Below are positions 1-8,290 of a DNA stretch of 45,636 nucleotides, one piece after another. The stretch comes from Nitrospinaceae bacterium. GTDB taxonomy: Bacteria > Nitrospinota > Nitrospinia > Nitrospinales > VA-1. The position numbers were made by a program, and so were the translations under genes. Each line of letters opens with the position of its first letter. The first letter of the stretch is position 1. The notes under the pieces are model-generated. The model was given only the letters and a program-made list of their open reading frames with translations. It searched no databases and was not told the origin of the DNA. Location of the stretch: positions 1 through 45,636 of the forward strand of contig JAJDAZ010000023.1 of the NCBI GenBank assembly GCA_029261595.1. Reading direction: 5' to 3'.

Positions 1-25
1 TTTCTTCTGATAACGTATTGAGATT

Positions 26-91
26 GAGTCATTGGTTTCTCCTTTAATGATTAAGATTCGACAACTTATCTTAACCGAGAAACCATGACTC
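26..91. repeat. Long imperfect inverted repeat (hairpin)
   Basis: Arms at 26-41 and 77-91 are reverse complements with one extra base (GAGTCATTGGTTTCTC against GAGAAACCATGACTC). A second nested pair, TTAAGAT at 51-57 and ATCTTAA at 68-74, lies inside. No run of T follows on either strand, so it is not a textbook intrinsic terminator. It lies downstream of the DUF465 gene and might be a structured 3' end or a small palindromic element. Confidence 0.5.
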
Positions 92-142
92 TTTCATTCC
101 ACTGAGTCTAAACCTGTAAACGCTTTTCCTTACTTATCCATA

Positions 143-370
143 TTAATTATTTCGCGATTCGTATTCGCTGAGGATTTGTTCCAGCCGGTCTTTGGCTTTC
201 AGTTTTTCCTTTTGGTGTTTTTTCTTTTCCAATTCCTGTTCCCCGGAAAGGAATTTTAATTTATTCAATTCAACGACTTTTTGCTTCAGGGAATTGTGTT
301 CCGCAAAAAGTTTTTTGAACTCTTCATTATCATTTTGGATTTTATCCAGTAATTCCGGATTGATTTCCAT
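143..370 (-). CDS. DUF465 (YdcH/SlyX-like) small coiled-coil protein
   Basis: A 75-residue, highly charged, almost wholly helical protein. The N-terminal part has the pattern typical of DUF465 (ELLDKIQNDNEEFKKL, a central HN motif, then L-K rich helices). Proteins of this family are small cytoplasmic coiled coils whose molecular role is not established. It lies 19 bases downstream of tsaB on the same strand, so the two are probably co-transcribed. An alternative is a generic SlyX-like coiled coil. The family call is fairly safe; no function is claimed. Confidence 0.75.
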   Translation of the reverse strand: MEINPELLDKIQNDNEEFKKLFAEHNSLKQKVVELNKLKFLSGEQELEKKKHQKEKLKAKDRLEQILSEYESRNN

Positions 371-389
371 GTTTACCTGCCTCCCTATT

Positions 390-1085
390 TTATAAAGTTT
401 GTTTCATGTAATTCATTTCTGCTTCCGATTTTCTGACGTATTTTATTTTTAATTCACCCAGGTCAAAGCAGGTGTGATCTTCCAGATGCGGCCTGGCCAA
501 CAATGCGGCGCTCGCCGCCACGCTGTGCTTGATCGCTTTTGAGTTGTCGATAAACAAAGTCCTCAGTCTGCCGGAAAAAAACTCTCTGTAAGTTTCCAAC
601 CCACTGCCGATGAAAACGGTGGGTTCGGAAACCGCTTTGCATAACTCTTCCGGCGGCATCACGCTGTCGGGAGTGGTTCGAATTAATTTGTTTCCTTCAT
701 AGCGGAAAAAGGCGCAGTACACTTCCTGTTTTCGTGCGTCCAAAATGGCGCAAACAGGGTGTTCCGTCTGTTCTGTTGAGGCCGCTACGGCCATGAGGGT
801 ATCGATGCCCTGGACCGGTTTTTCCAAGGCCAGGGCGAATCCCTTGACCAGGCTCATCCCAACGCGCAGTCCCGTGAAAGACCCTGGGCCGGCGGTGACG
901 CTGAACCCGTCAACATCTCCTAGTTTATAAGGCGTCCGGGACAATACGTCGTCCACTATTTTCAATATAGTGTCCGAAGGGGTTCCGGCTTCAGGGGATA
1001 AGGATGTTTCGGCAATGATTTGATCGTTTTCGAGGAGGGCTACACTACCTTGTGGGACCGAGGAGTCAATTCCCAGGATTTTCAT
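390..1085 (-). CDS. tsaB: tRNA threonylcarbamoyladenosine biosynthesis protein TsaB
   Basis: TsaB is the ASKHA-fold partner of TsaD in the complex that makes N6-threonylcarbamoyladenosine at position 37 of ANN-decoding tRNAs. The protein opens with MKILGIDSS, as family members do, and has the hallmark GPGSFTGLRVG about residues 66-76. Starting at the ATG at 1083-1085 gives 231 residues, the usual family length; an adjacent ATG at 1086-1088 and a longer frame up to 1172 exist, but the added residues have no family counterpart. The DUF465 gene follows closely. The C-terminal end reaches the family's normal extent, so the gene appears intact. Confidence 0.92.
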   Translation of the reverse strand: MKILGIDSSVPQGSVALLENDQIIAETSLSPEAGTPSDTILKIVDDVLSRTPYKLGDVDGFSVTAGPGSFTGLRVGMSLVKGFALALEKPVQGIDTLMAVAASTEQTEHPVCAILDARKQEVYCAFFRYEGNKLIRTTPDSVMPPEELCKAVSEPTVFIGSGLETYREFFSGRLRTLFIDNSKAIKHSVAASAALLARPHLEDHTCFDLGELKIKYVRKSEAEMNYMKQTL

Positions 1086-1486
1086 CATTATTCTGCGCAA
1101 ATTCCGTTGTTTAATACCATGAAATGAAATACCCCATAGCATATTGATTCGACCTAAAATTAGGTCATCCACCGGAAAAAGTCAAATAAAAACCCCAGTT
1201 TTCCTGAATTTATCCGATAGCCGGACTATTAAACAACACCTTTTAAATCAAAAAGTTACTTCTTGGGAGGTGCGCGAAGTTAATACGGGGACCTTGTAAC
1301 TAATTGATTTTATTGGATTAAATTAATTGTCGCCGGGCTGTCTTCCTTTTCCTGACTTTTCCGGTCAATTGTTTCGTTCTAAAAATTTAAAAATTCTCCT
1401 TTGATGTTACTCGATCAGCACAAAAGTTTCCTCAATGTAAGTGTAACTATAAAGCAATAGTCATTGATTTTATTGTACTTATTTGC
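1086..1486. other. Non-coding interval between tsaB and a small gene
   Basis: About 400 AT-rich bases separating the divergently transcribed tsaB and the small gene at 1608. No convincing coding frame with a ribosome binding site, tRNA or hairpin terminator was found. It must hold the promoter of tsaB-DUF465, but no clear -35/-10 pair was seen for that direction. Confidence 0.4.
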
Positions 1487-1515
1487 TTGACATAATCTGT
1501 TTGGAGTTTTATTGT
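1487..1515 (+). promoter_or_regulatory. Putative sigma70 promoter for the small gene at 1608
   Basis: A perfect TTGACA (1487-1492) is followed by a 17-base spacer and TATTGT (1510-1515, four of six consensus bases). Predicted transcription start is near 1522, giving a leader of about 86 bases. The leader contains a 23-codon overlapping frame starting at 1552, which could be a leader peptide or chance. Confidence 0.5.
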
Positions 1516-1607
1516 GTAATTCGCAGTAAATCTTAAAATGGCCGAGTGGATATGGAAGATGCAAAAAAGGAGGAGGCGAAGTTTTTATTTCGGAAGGAGA
1601 AAGTAAT

Positions 1608-1802
1608 ATGTTTTTCGAAGTAAGAATATTTAGTGCAGATGGAGAGTTGAAACGAGTGGTATCTCCCAAGAAGTTGAGCAAAAATTTTTGGAAGGAAAGT
1701 ACCAACGGTTTGCCTGATTTTAAAGATACTTATTTGAATCAGGAGGGCTGGGAAAGCAAAAATTCCTTGGAGAAGGTTCAGATGGAAGACCCTGATGTTT
1801 GA
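1608..1802 (+). CDS. Small hypothetical protein, 64 residues
   Basis: I do not recognise a family. The frame is supported by a strong ribosome binding site (GAAGGAG, about 1590-1596, with suitable spacing to the ATG at 1608), an upstream promoter with a perfect -35 box, and an intrinsic terminator 130 bases downstream. The protein begins MFFEVRIFSADGELKRV, which looks like two short beta strands joined by a turn, and is followed by a charged, Lys/Trp-containing stretch. It has no signal peptide, no cysteines and no membrane segment. It stands alone between tsaB and rnd. Overlapping frames on the other strand lack any binding site and were discarded. Confidence 0.6.
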   Translation: MFFEVRIFSADGELKRVVSPKKLSKNFWKESTNGLPDFKDTYLNQEGWESKNSLEKVQMEDPDV

Positions 1803-1932
1803 TGTCGTGGAAGTTCCCGAAAAACACAAAATGTGCCGGGCTATTTCATAACCTATTGAAAGTTTGATATTTATTTGGGTTTGAAGGTCCGGCCCCTTTT
1901 GTTTGTCTATCATTCCCCCCAGTTTGAAGGTA

Positions 1933-1960
1933 CCTCCCGGACTCCGGGAGGGGATTTTTT
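1933..1960 (+). terminator. Intrinsic terminator
   Basis: Perfect 8-bp stem CCTCCCGG/CCGGGAGG (1933-1940 and 1944-1951) with a three-base loop, followed by GGATTTTTT. It ends the small-gene transcript and separates it from rnd. Confidence 0.8.
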
Positions 1961-2060
1961 ACGCCCGCACCCCCCGATTCTCTGCGCATTTCACCGGTAA
2001 ATGTGATATTTAATATAGCCTTTGTCCATACTTCCTGTCGGAAACCCTTTGGAGACCATT

Positions 2061-3230
2061 ATGTATGTAACCACCGAGGAAGATCTTGCTGTCCTCTGTG
2101 AGAAGCTAAAATCCTGTGAAGTGATCAGCCTGGATACTGAATTTGTCCGGGAGCGTACCTATTTCCACCGCCTGGGCCTCATTCAGGTGGCCGGGGACGG
2201 GGTTTGCGCCGCCGTCGACCCCATTCTTATTGCCGACATCGGCCCTTTTCTGGATATTATTACCAACCCCAAGGTGCTGAAAATTTTCCATGCCGCCCGC
2301 CAGGACCTGGAAATCCTGGTTCGTTTGACGGGTCAAGTGATCACGCCGGTATTCGATACCCAGGTTGCTGCGGCTTTAGTGGGGTGGGGGGCTCAAATTT
2401 CCTTTGCCAAGATCGTGCAAAAGGTCACGGGTAAAAAAATCAGCAAAGCGGAAACCTATACCGACTGGTGCCGAAGGCCCCTGCGTCAAAGCCAGATTGA
2501 TTATGCCCTGGATGACGCCCGGTTTCTCCTGCCGGTTTACGAAAAACTGGGGCAGGTGTTAAAAAAAATGAACCGGCACGAATGGATTCAGGCGGAGTTT
2601 GCCAGTCTGGAGAAACCGCAGGTTTATGACCTTCCCGACCCAAGGCGGCAATTTTTAAAAATCAAGAATGTCCGGGGCCTCCGGCGTAAAAATCTGGCGG
2701 TGATGGTCGAGCTGGCCGCATGGCGCGAAGAAGAGGCGATTAAAAGGGATTGTCTGCCGAAATCCGTGGTGCGGGACGAGCCTCTCCTTGAAATTGCCAG
2801 GAGTCTGCCCAAAACCCAGGATAGTCTGGCCGAAGTCCGGGGGTTTCATCGCAAGGAGGTGTCCAAAAGCGGCCCCGCGATCATGCAGGCTATCAAAAAC
2901 GGACTCGCCATTCCGGAGGATGAGATTCCTGAATTGCCAGAATTCGACGGTTATTCCACCGGAAAGGGCGTGGAAGAGTTGTTGGCGGCGTATATCCAGA
3001 TTCGATCCGAAGAACTGAAGATAGAACCCAGCGTGCTGGCACATCGAAAACGAATTCACGACTTTGTGAAATGTTTCGAGCAAAAAGATAATATGGACGA
3101 ACACTTTCTGATGCAGGGCTGGAGAAAAGAATATGTGGGAGATCTATTAATGTCTATTCTGGATGGAAGCAAAGCCATGGTCATTGGTGAAAACGGCAAG
3201 GTGCAGTTGATCCCCTCCGGAAACCAATAA
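2061..3230 (+). CDS. rnd: Ribonuclease D
   Basis: RNase D is a 3'-5' exoribonuclease that trims precursor tRNAs and other stable RNAs. The DEDDy exonuclease residues are visible: D25 and E27 in SLDTEFVRE, D82 in HAARQD, and Y148/D152 in DYALDD. An HRDC domain follows at about residues 205-285 and a second helical region completes the 389-residue protein, close to the family length. The ATG at 2061 is chosen because GGAG at 2051-2054 is correctly spaced; a TTG at 2022 in frame has no such site. Transcription must start between the terminator at 1960 and 2061. The gene converges on the TPR gene at 3265. Confidence 0.93.
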   Translation: MYVTTEEDLAVLCEKLKSCEVISLDTEFVRERTYFHRLGLIQVAGDGVCAAVDPILIADIGPFLDIITNPKVLKIFHAARQDLEILVRLTGQVITPVFDTQVAAALVGWGAQISFAKIVQKVTGKKISKAETYTDWCRRPLRQSQIDYALDDARFLLPVYEKLGQVLKKMNRHEWIQAEFASLEKPQVYDLPDPRRQFLKIKNVRGLRRKNLAVMVELAAWREEEAIKRDCLPKSVVRDEPLLEIARSLPKTQDSLAEVRGFHRKEVSKSGPAIMQAIKNGLAIPEDEIPELPEFDGYSTGKGVEELLAAYIQIRSEELKIEPSVLAHRKRIHDFVKCFEQKDNMDEHFLMQGWRKEYVGDLLMSILDGSKAMVIGENGKVQLIPSGNQ

Positions 3231-3264
3231 CTTCAGCCTTCCCATTTGTTAAAAATTCCTATCC

Positions 3265-3825
3265 TCAATTACCGGCATCCTGCTGGATTGATTCAAACCA
3301 CGCCTTGAATTCCGCATAACTTCTGAGGTTTTCCAGGTCGGGATCGGTCTCAATATCCTGGAATCCTTTATAGCCCAATTCGACCGCCTTCTTCAATGCG
3401 CTCAGGCTGGCCGGTGACTTTTCCGTCAAAGAGTAATAGCAGGCCAGGTTGTAATGCAACAGCGGGGCGGAAGGGTTGATGCTTTCAAGGGATTTCAGCG
3501 TGTCCAAAGCCTCGCCATATTTTTTGGCCCCGAGATACGCGGTGCTGAGGTTGATATAAGCTTCCTCGAATTCGCGGTTATGGTTCAAAGCCTTGTGGTA
3601 GTTTTTTACCGCGTCATCCCATTTCTTTTGCTGTAAGAATTTGTTGGCCTCGTTGAAATGAAAAATCGCCATCCGTTTGATGTTTTCAGGATCGGAATGA
3701 TCGACGTCATCATGCTCATCATGTTCGGCGTGATCGTGCTCCCTGGCGGGGTCCACCTTCAGGTGGTCGGTTGCAAAAAATAATATGATGGTGATCACTA
3801 ACAGGACTGGAATGTATTTTTTCAT
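3265..3825 (-). CDS. Signal-anchored TPR protein with His/Asp-rich linker
   Basis: A 186-residue protein with an N-terminal hydrophobic segment (about residues 5-19) that would serve as an uncleaved anchor or signal peptide. A His-, Asp- and Glu-rich linker follows at about 29-47 (EHDHAEHDEHDD), which could bind divalent metal. Residues about 52-180 hold two to three tetratricopeptide repeats, including NEANKFLQQKKWDDAVKNYH and EAYINLSTAYLGAKKYGEA. TPRs mediate protein-protein contacts; the partner is unknown. The start codon overlaps the stop of the upstream DUF115 gene in an ATGA arrangement, so translation is likely coupled. The role is probably linked to the product of that gene. Confidence 0.7.
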   Translation of the reverse strand: MKKYIPVLLVITIILFFATDHLKVDPAREHDHAEHDEHDDVDHSDPENIKRMAIFHFNEANKFLQQKKWDDAVKNYHKALNHNREFEEAYINLSTAYLGAKKYGEALDTLKSLESINPSAPLLHYNLACYYSLTEKSPASLSALKKAVELGYKGFQDIETDPDLENLRSYAEFKAWFESIQQDAGN

Positions 3826-5279
3826 ACTCGCTCCCGCGAGGGGGAAATTTGAGGTTGAGCCTGGGGTACTCTTTCCATTGCCTTTATTTTACTCGCAAAT
3901 TCACTGACGGAATTTAAAGGCGTGATGTTCTCAAGTTCCGCCCCATGCGAACTCAGGTTATATATTTGCGTTTTGGCGTGTTGCCCGGCGATTTCTTCGA
4001 GTGTGCGCTTATAACTATACATGGATTGGCTGGTGGATACCATCGCTCCAAAATTCCCTTTGATGCTGATTTGTTTTTTCAATCCGGTTTTTTCCGCGTG
4101 GGCCCTGGCGAGGGTATCGTTTTGCGGAAGCTTGTCGAGGATCTGCACGTTCATGTTTGAATATTGGGAATAGGTTCTCCCGCCGGAATAGGCGCAGTCC
4201 TGACCGATCAGGAAGATCGGCTCACAACCCATTTGAATCAGACAATCGAGACCCAGGCAGGAGACCGAGCCTCCCGCTTCCGTGGTGCCTTTTTCTACCA
4301 TTTGGGTTTCCTGATCGCCGGTCAGGGAATGCCCCTCCTTGAACACCACAAACTTCTCTCCCTGAAAGCCGGCAATGATTTTTGCGTGCGCGGTCGGCGT
4401 ATAGATTAATTTATAAGGGCCGTCCAGATTTTCCCTGAAAGACAGGAAACTCTCATCCTGCGGATCGAGCGTGAATACATAATGCGGTTGAATGCCTTCC
4501 TGCGCCAAAATGGGCAAAGCTGTATCCACGCAGGCAATGACAGCGGAGTTCGTGAACCTCTGTAAATAAGGCATGAGGTCATCCAGAGACGGCCCGGCGC
4601 TTATCAGCACTCCCGGCTGACCGCGATGAATGTTTTTCAAGTTATTCATTCCTGGGCTTTGTCGGACGATTTCCCGATTGAAGGTATAATTCCGGCTTTC
4701 GAGATCGCCCAGTACCGCAGGAAATCGCCGTTCCATCAATAGAACTTCCAAAGCGTTGGTCAGGGAAGGAAAGTTTTTGGGGATGCATTTGAAGGATGGA
4801 GAATGAAACAATACCTCCAGCGGAGTCTCTAAAGATTCCGTCCACTCGGACATCTGTTTTGAAATTTCTCTGGAAACAAGAGACTCCTCACGGCCAAAAA
4901 TCATGTGCAACCGTGGGTCAGCGAACACGGTTGTAAGGTCCCGAAAATGAATGGCGGCGCTCAGTAAATCGAGATTCAGCTCGATGACCAACAGTCTGCC
5001 GTCGGGTCCGATTTTTTCCAGCAGGGACTCGACGTGATAGCCCAGACCAAAACCGTACAGACACACCCGGCTTCCAGGCTGGACGTTTTTGGCAAAACCC
5101 TGTCCCTCTTTCACCGGATCATAACGGCTGTGGATGAGTAAATTGTTGTAGCGAATCGTTGGGGCGCCGGTCGCGGCGGTCATCGTCTCGATGCAATCCG
5201 AAAATGCCTCGGGGCTCGAGTCCATCGATGGCCAGCGCGTTTTGAGGGCGGCGATATTTTTTTTATAGAATGCGCTCAT
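3822..5279 (-). CDS. DUF115 / Maf-type motility-associated glycosyltransferase family protein
   Basis: The protein matches the 6-hydroxymethylpterin pyrophosphokinase MptE-like fold (PF01973, MAF_flag10). The N-terminal half has a Rossmann-like segment with VCLYGFGLGYH and LLVIELN; the second half carries the family core with PGVLISAGPSLD, AVIACVDTALPIL and FLIGQDCAYSGG. Members glycosylate flagellin or other surface proteins with nonulosonic-acid-like sugars; in this window no flagellar gene is present, so the target is open. The ATG at 5277-5279 gives 485 residues; an in-frame TTG at 5301-5303 would add eight. Neither has a clear ribosome binding site. The stop overlaps the start of the TPR gene (ATGA). 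Confidence 0.8.
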   Translation of the reverse strand: MSAFYKKNIAALKTRWPSMDSSPEAFSDCIETMTAATGAPTIRYNNLLIHSRYDPVKEGQGFAKNVQPGSRVCLYGFGLGYHVESLLEKIGPDGRLLVIELNLDLLSAAIHFRDLTTVFADPRLHMIFGREESLVSREISKQMSEWTESLETPLEVLFHSPSFKCIPKNFPSLTNALEVLLMERRFPAVLGDLESRNYTFNREIVRQSPGMNNLKNIHRGQPGVLISAGPSLDDLMPYLQRFTNSAVIACVDTALPILAQEGIQPHYVFTLDPQDESFLSFRENLDGPYKLIYTPTAHAKIIAGFQGEKFVVFKEGHSLTGDQETQMVEKGTTEAGGSVSCLGLDCLIQMGCEPIFLIGQDCAYSGGRTYSQYSNMNVQILDKLPQNDTLARAHAEKTGLKKQISIKGNFGAMVSTSQSMYSYKRTLEEIAGQHAKTQIYNLSSHGAELENITPLNSVSEFASKIKAMERVPQAQPQISPSRERV

Positions 5280-5487
5280 TTTGACCGTGGGGAGTGGATT
5301 CAAAATTGCTTTGATACCGCTATTTATTGTAACCTTGCAACTAGATCGGAATTATTGAAACATTTCTGAATTTTTTTATTTACCCAAATTACTATAACTC
5401 TTTTGCTAGAATCAGGTTTAATAGTGGGAAAAGAGATACTGCTGGATTGACTTTGCATTTGAAATTGACTGGACTCGGGGGTTGGAT

Positions 5488-6273
5488 ATGTCAAAAAAGG
5501 TAAAAGATTGTTTTGTGATTGGGCCAATTGGGGAAGAAAAAGGTGAGATAAGGGAGCGCTCTGACAAGGTATTAAAATATATCATTGAACCTGCATTAGA
5601 AGAGTGTGGATATAAGGCTACCCGAGCCGATCAAATGCCCGAACCAGGAATTATTAGTTCGCAAATTATTACTCGTTTAGCTGAGGACCCTCTAGTAATT
5701 GCGGATCTAACGGGAAGAAATCCAAACGTGTACTATGAATTGGCTTTGCGGCATACAATAAAAAAACCAGTGGTTCAAATTATTGACAATTCGGAATCCC
5801 TTCCCTTTGACATTGCGGCTACAAGGACCATAAAATTTACTCACACTGACCTTGAAAGTGCTGACAACGCAAGGAAAGAAATAATTAAGCAAATTAAAGC
5901 CATAGAAAAAAACCCTGAAGATGTAGACAATCCTATATCCAGTGCAATCAACATAACCGCACTCCAAAAAAGCCATAATCCTGAGGATGCCTGGAGAGTT
6001 CAAATAACAGAACTATTAAAAGAGATTCTCTCAGATGTACGAATAACAAAAGCTCGTACCCAACCCGAGTTGTTAAGCAGTAGATTAAAAGAAAAAGGTT
6101 TTCCGGGTTTTGGGCAGGAACCTTATATCCAACGATCAGAAAGCGAACCCTCCTTGAATGAGATTTTAAAAAAAATATTTTCAGAGGATAAAACCGTTAT
6201 AGGTGGTAAATCGATAAGGGAAAGTAGGCCTGTGTTAAATGAGAATGATAAAAAGAAGGGCAAAAGTAAGTGA
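5488..6273 (+). CDS. TIR-like / nucleoside 2-deoxyribosyltransferase-like protein
   Basis: A 261-residue protein. The N-terminal 120 residues show the pattern of the TIR/nucleoside deoxyribosyltransferase superfamily: CFVIGPIGE at residues 8-16, a central IITRLAEDPLVIADLTG, and NVYYELALRH, whose E84 aligns with the catalytic glutamate of deoxyribosyltransferases and NAD-cleaving TIR domains. Residues 95-114 complete the fold. The C-terminal half is helical and unassigned, ending in a Lys-rich tail. A GGGG stretch before the ATG at 5488 is a plausible binding site; a possible extended -10 (TGCTAGAAT, 5404-5412) lies upstream. The gene is visibly more AT-rich than mutL and the DUF115 gene, suggesting transfer. 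It stands alone, so a defence or nucleotide-metabolism role is only inferred. Confidence 0.7.
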   Translation: MSKKVKDCFVIGPIGEEKGEIRERSDKVLKYIIEPALEECGYKATRADQMPEPGIISSQIITRLAEDPLVIADLTGRNPNVYYELALRHTIKKPVVQIIDNSESLPFDIAATRTIKFTHTDLESADNARKEIIKQIKAIEKNPEDVDNPISSAINITALQKSHNPEDAWRVQITELLKEILSDVRITKARTQPELLSSRLKEKGFPGFGQEPYIQRSESEPSLNEILKKIFSEDKTVIGGKSIRESRPVLNENDKKKGKSK

Positions 6274-6338
6274 TTAATAATTATAACCAATTCCCTAATA
6301 ACCATTAGAAATAAACTTCCTTCCCCTCATAAAATCTC

Positions 6339-8228
6339 ATGTCAACTCAAGCTTCTCCAAAGAAACATCTCAATAACATTCGCATTCTGCCTGACGCATT
6401 GGCCAACCAGATCGCCGCAGGCGAGGTGGTGGAGCGGCCCGCATCGGTGGTCAAGGAGCTGGTTGAAAATTCCATCGACGCCGGGGCCACAAAGATTCAG
6501 ATCGACATCGAGAAGGGCGGCAAGGACCTCATCCGGGTGAGCGATAACGGCCGGGGCATGTCCGGGGAAGACGCACAACTGGCTTTTTCCCGCCACGCCA
6601 CCAGCAAGATCGCGTTGCCGGAGGACCTGGAAGGAATTCTCACCCTGGGGTTTCGCGGCGAGGCCCTGCCAAGCATCGCGTCGGTGGCTAAAGTCCGGCT
6701 GTCCACCGCAAGTGATGAAAATCAGGGCGGAACGCTGGCGGTTTTCGAAGGCGGGGCAGGAGGGACGTTTAAAGACATCGCCTGCCCCAGAGGCACGACG
6801 ATTGAAGTCGCACAATTATTTTTCAACACGCCTGCGCGGCGGAAATTTTTAAAGGGCGATTCCACCGAATTTTCCCACATTGCCCAGGCCGTCACCCATC
6901 AGGCCCTGGCTTATCCGCACATCCATTGTATTTTGAAGCACAATGGCCGCGAAATCATTAACACGCTCCCTGCCGAGCAATTTCTTTACCGCATCGCCGA
7001 GTTGTTCGGCGCCGATCTGGTCAAGGAACTGGTCAAGGTTGAAATGGAAACGGGCGATTATAAACTGGACGGTTACGTTTCCAGCCCGATTTACACCCGC
7101 GCCAACCGGTCGGCGCAATATTGTTTCATCAACCAGCGGTTTGTGCGCGATAAAGTCATCATGCACGCCACTCAGCTGGGCTACAGCCATCTTTTGCCCA
7201 AGGGGCGGCATCCGGTGATCTTTCTCGGCCTGACCATGGACCCAAAACTGCTTGATGTCAACGTGCATCCGAGCAAGGCGGAAGTCCGGTTTGCGTTTCA
7301 GCAGGAGGTGCATCAGCTGGTGAGCGAGGGAGTCCGAAACGCGCTCAGCAGAAATGAAAAGCCAGATCCGGCTGGCCTGGAACGTGTGGCCGAGGAAGAA
7401 CTTTCTTTCGGAGGGCGGCGAGGCGATAAAACCACCCAGTCCCCTTATCCGTCAACCCACTCACTGCCCACTCCTTCCCGGACGATTGTGAACGACTACT
7501 CCGTCTCAGGACATCGGGATTTTTCAGGAGCGTTGGAAACGCTGTACAAACCTCATCGGAAGGTTTCAGAAACGAATGTTTCTGGAATCGGTGGGGATCA
7601 GAAACCGGTTTATTACGATCAAAAACCCGTTCCCGTCTCCAGCCTGATTTTTTCCGAGTTTCAGGCGTTGGGCCAGTTGGACAACTCGTTCATTATTATG
7701 CAGGGAAAAAAGGGGATGGTGGTGGTGGATCAGCATGTGGCTCACGAACGCATCCTCTACGAACGATTCAAGAACGCCGCAAAAAATAAAAAGATAGAAG
7801 TTCAGCAGTTGTTATTTCCGGTTCCGTTGGAATTTTCTCCCGCTGAGTCTGAGTTGCTGGCTCAGCACCTTACGCGGCTCGGGGAACTGGGGATGGAGGT
7901 GGAGCTTTTTGGGAAAAACGAATTTCTTTTAAGATCGGTTCCCGCCATTTTAAAAAACAACGATCACACTCAAATTCTCAGTGAAATTGTGGGACTGTTG
8001 TCGGGTCAGCAAAACCCGAATATTCTGGAGGAAAAGTTTGAAGACATTCTGATCATGATGTCGTGCAGGAACGCCATCAAAGTCAACCACCCGCTCGGAC
8101 CGGATCAGATTGCTGATTTGATATCTGAATTGGAGAAGACGGAAATGCCCTTCACCTGCCCGCATGGCAGGCCAATCGCGGTTTTTTTCGATATGGAAGA
8201 TTTGTTGAAGAAGTTTTTACGTAAATAA
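6339..8228 (+). CDS. mutL: DNA mismatch repair protein MutL
   Basis: MutL couples mismatch recognition by MutS to strand incision. The GHKL ATPase motifs are all present: ELVENSIDAGA, DNGRGM, GFRGEAL and the LFFNTPARRKF block in the first 180 residues. The C-terminal domain carries the latent endonuclease signature DQHVAHERILYE (the usual DQHA with Val for Ala), SCRNAIK and CPHGRP, so this is a self-nicking MutL rather than a MutH-dependent one. At 629 residues it has the normal size, with a Ser/Pro-rich linker at about 350-430. The ATG at 6339 has no upstream Shine-Dalgarno sequence, so the message may be leaderless or weakly initiated. GC content is clearly higher than in the preceding gene. 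Confidence 0.97.
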   Translation: MSTQASPKKHLNNIRILPDALANQIAAGEVVERPASVVKELVENSIDAGATKIQIDIEKGGKDLIRVSDNGRGMSGEDAQLAFSRHATSKIALPEDLEGILTLGFRGEALPSIASVAKVRLSTASDENQGGTLAVFEGGAGGTFKDIACPRGTTIEVAQLFFNTPARRKFLKGDSTEFSHIAQAVTHQALAYPHIHCILKHNGREIINTLPAEQFLYRIAELFGADLVKELVKVEMETGDYKLDGYVSSPIYTRANRSAQYCFINQRFVRDKVIMHATQLGYSHLLPKGRHPVIFLGLTMDPKLLDVNVHPSKAEVRFAFQQEVHQLVSEGVRNALSRNEKPDPAGLERVAEEELSFGGRRGDKTTQSPYPSTHSLPTPSRTIVNDYSVSGHRDFSGALETLYKPHRKVSETNVSGIGGDQKPVYYDQKPVPVSSLIFSEFQALGQLDNSFIIMQGKKGMVVVDQHVAHERILYERFKNAAKNKKIEVQQLLFPVPLEFSPAESELLAQHLTRLGELGMEVELFGKNEFLLRSVPAILKNNDHTQILSEIVGLLSGQQNPNILEEKFEDILIMMSCRNAIKVNHPLGPDQIADLISELEKTEMPFTCPHGRPIAVFFDMEDLLKKFLRK

Positions 8229-8290
8229 CCACCCGCATCCAGCGACCAACGAGCCCCCAGAAAGATACCCTCCCATCGAGCCCTCTCGCA

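Noticed and set aside
1415..1913. Minus-strand frames over the small gene and its leader
   Set aside because: They lack ribosome binding sites and overlap a plus-strand gene with promoter, binding site and terminator.
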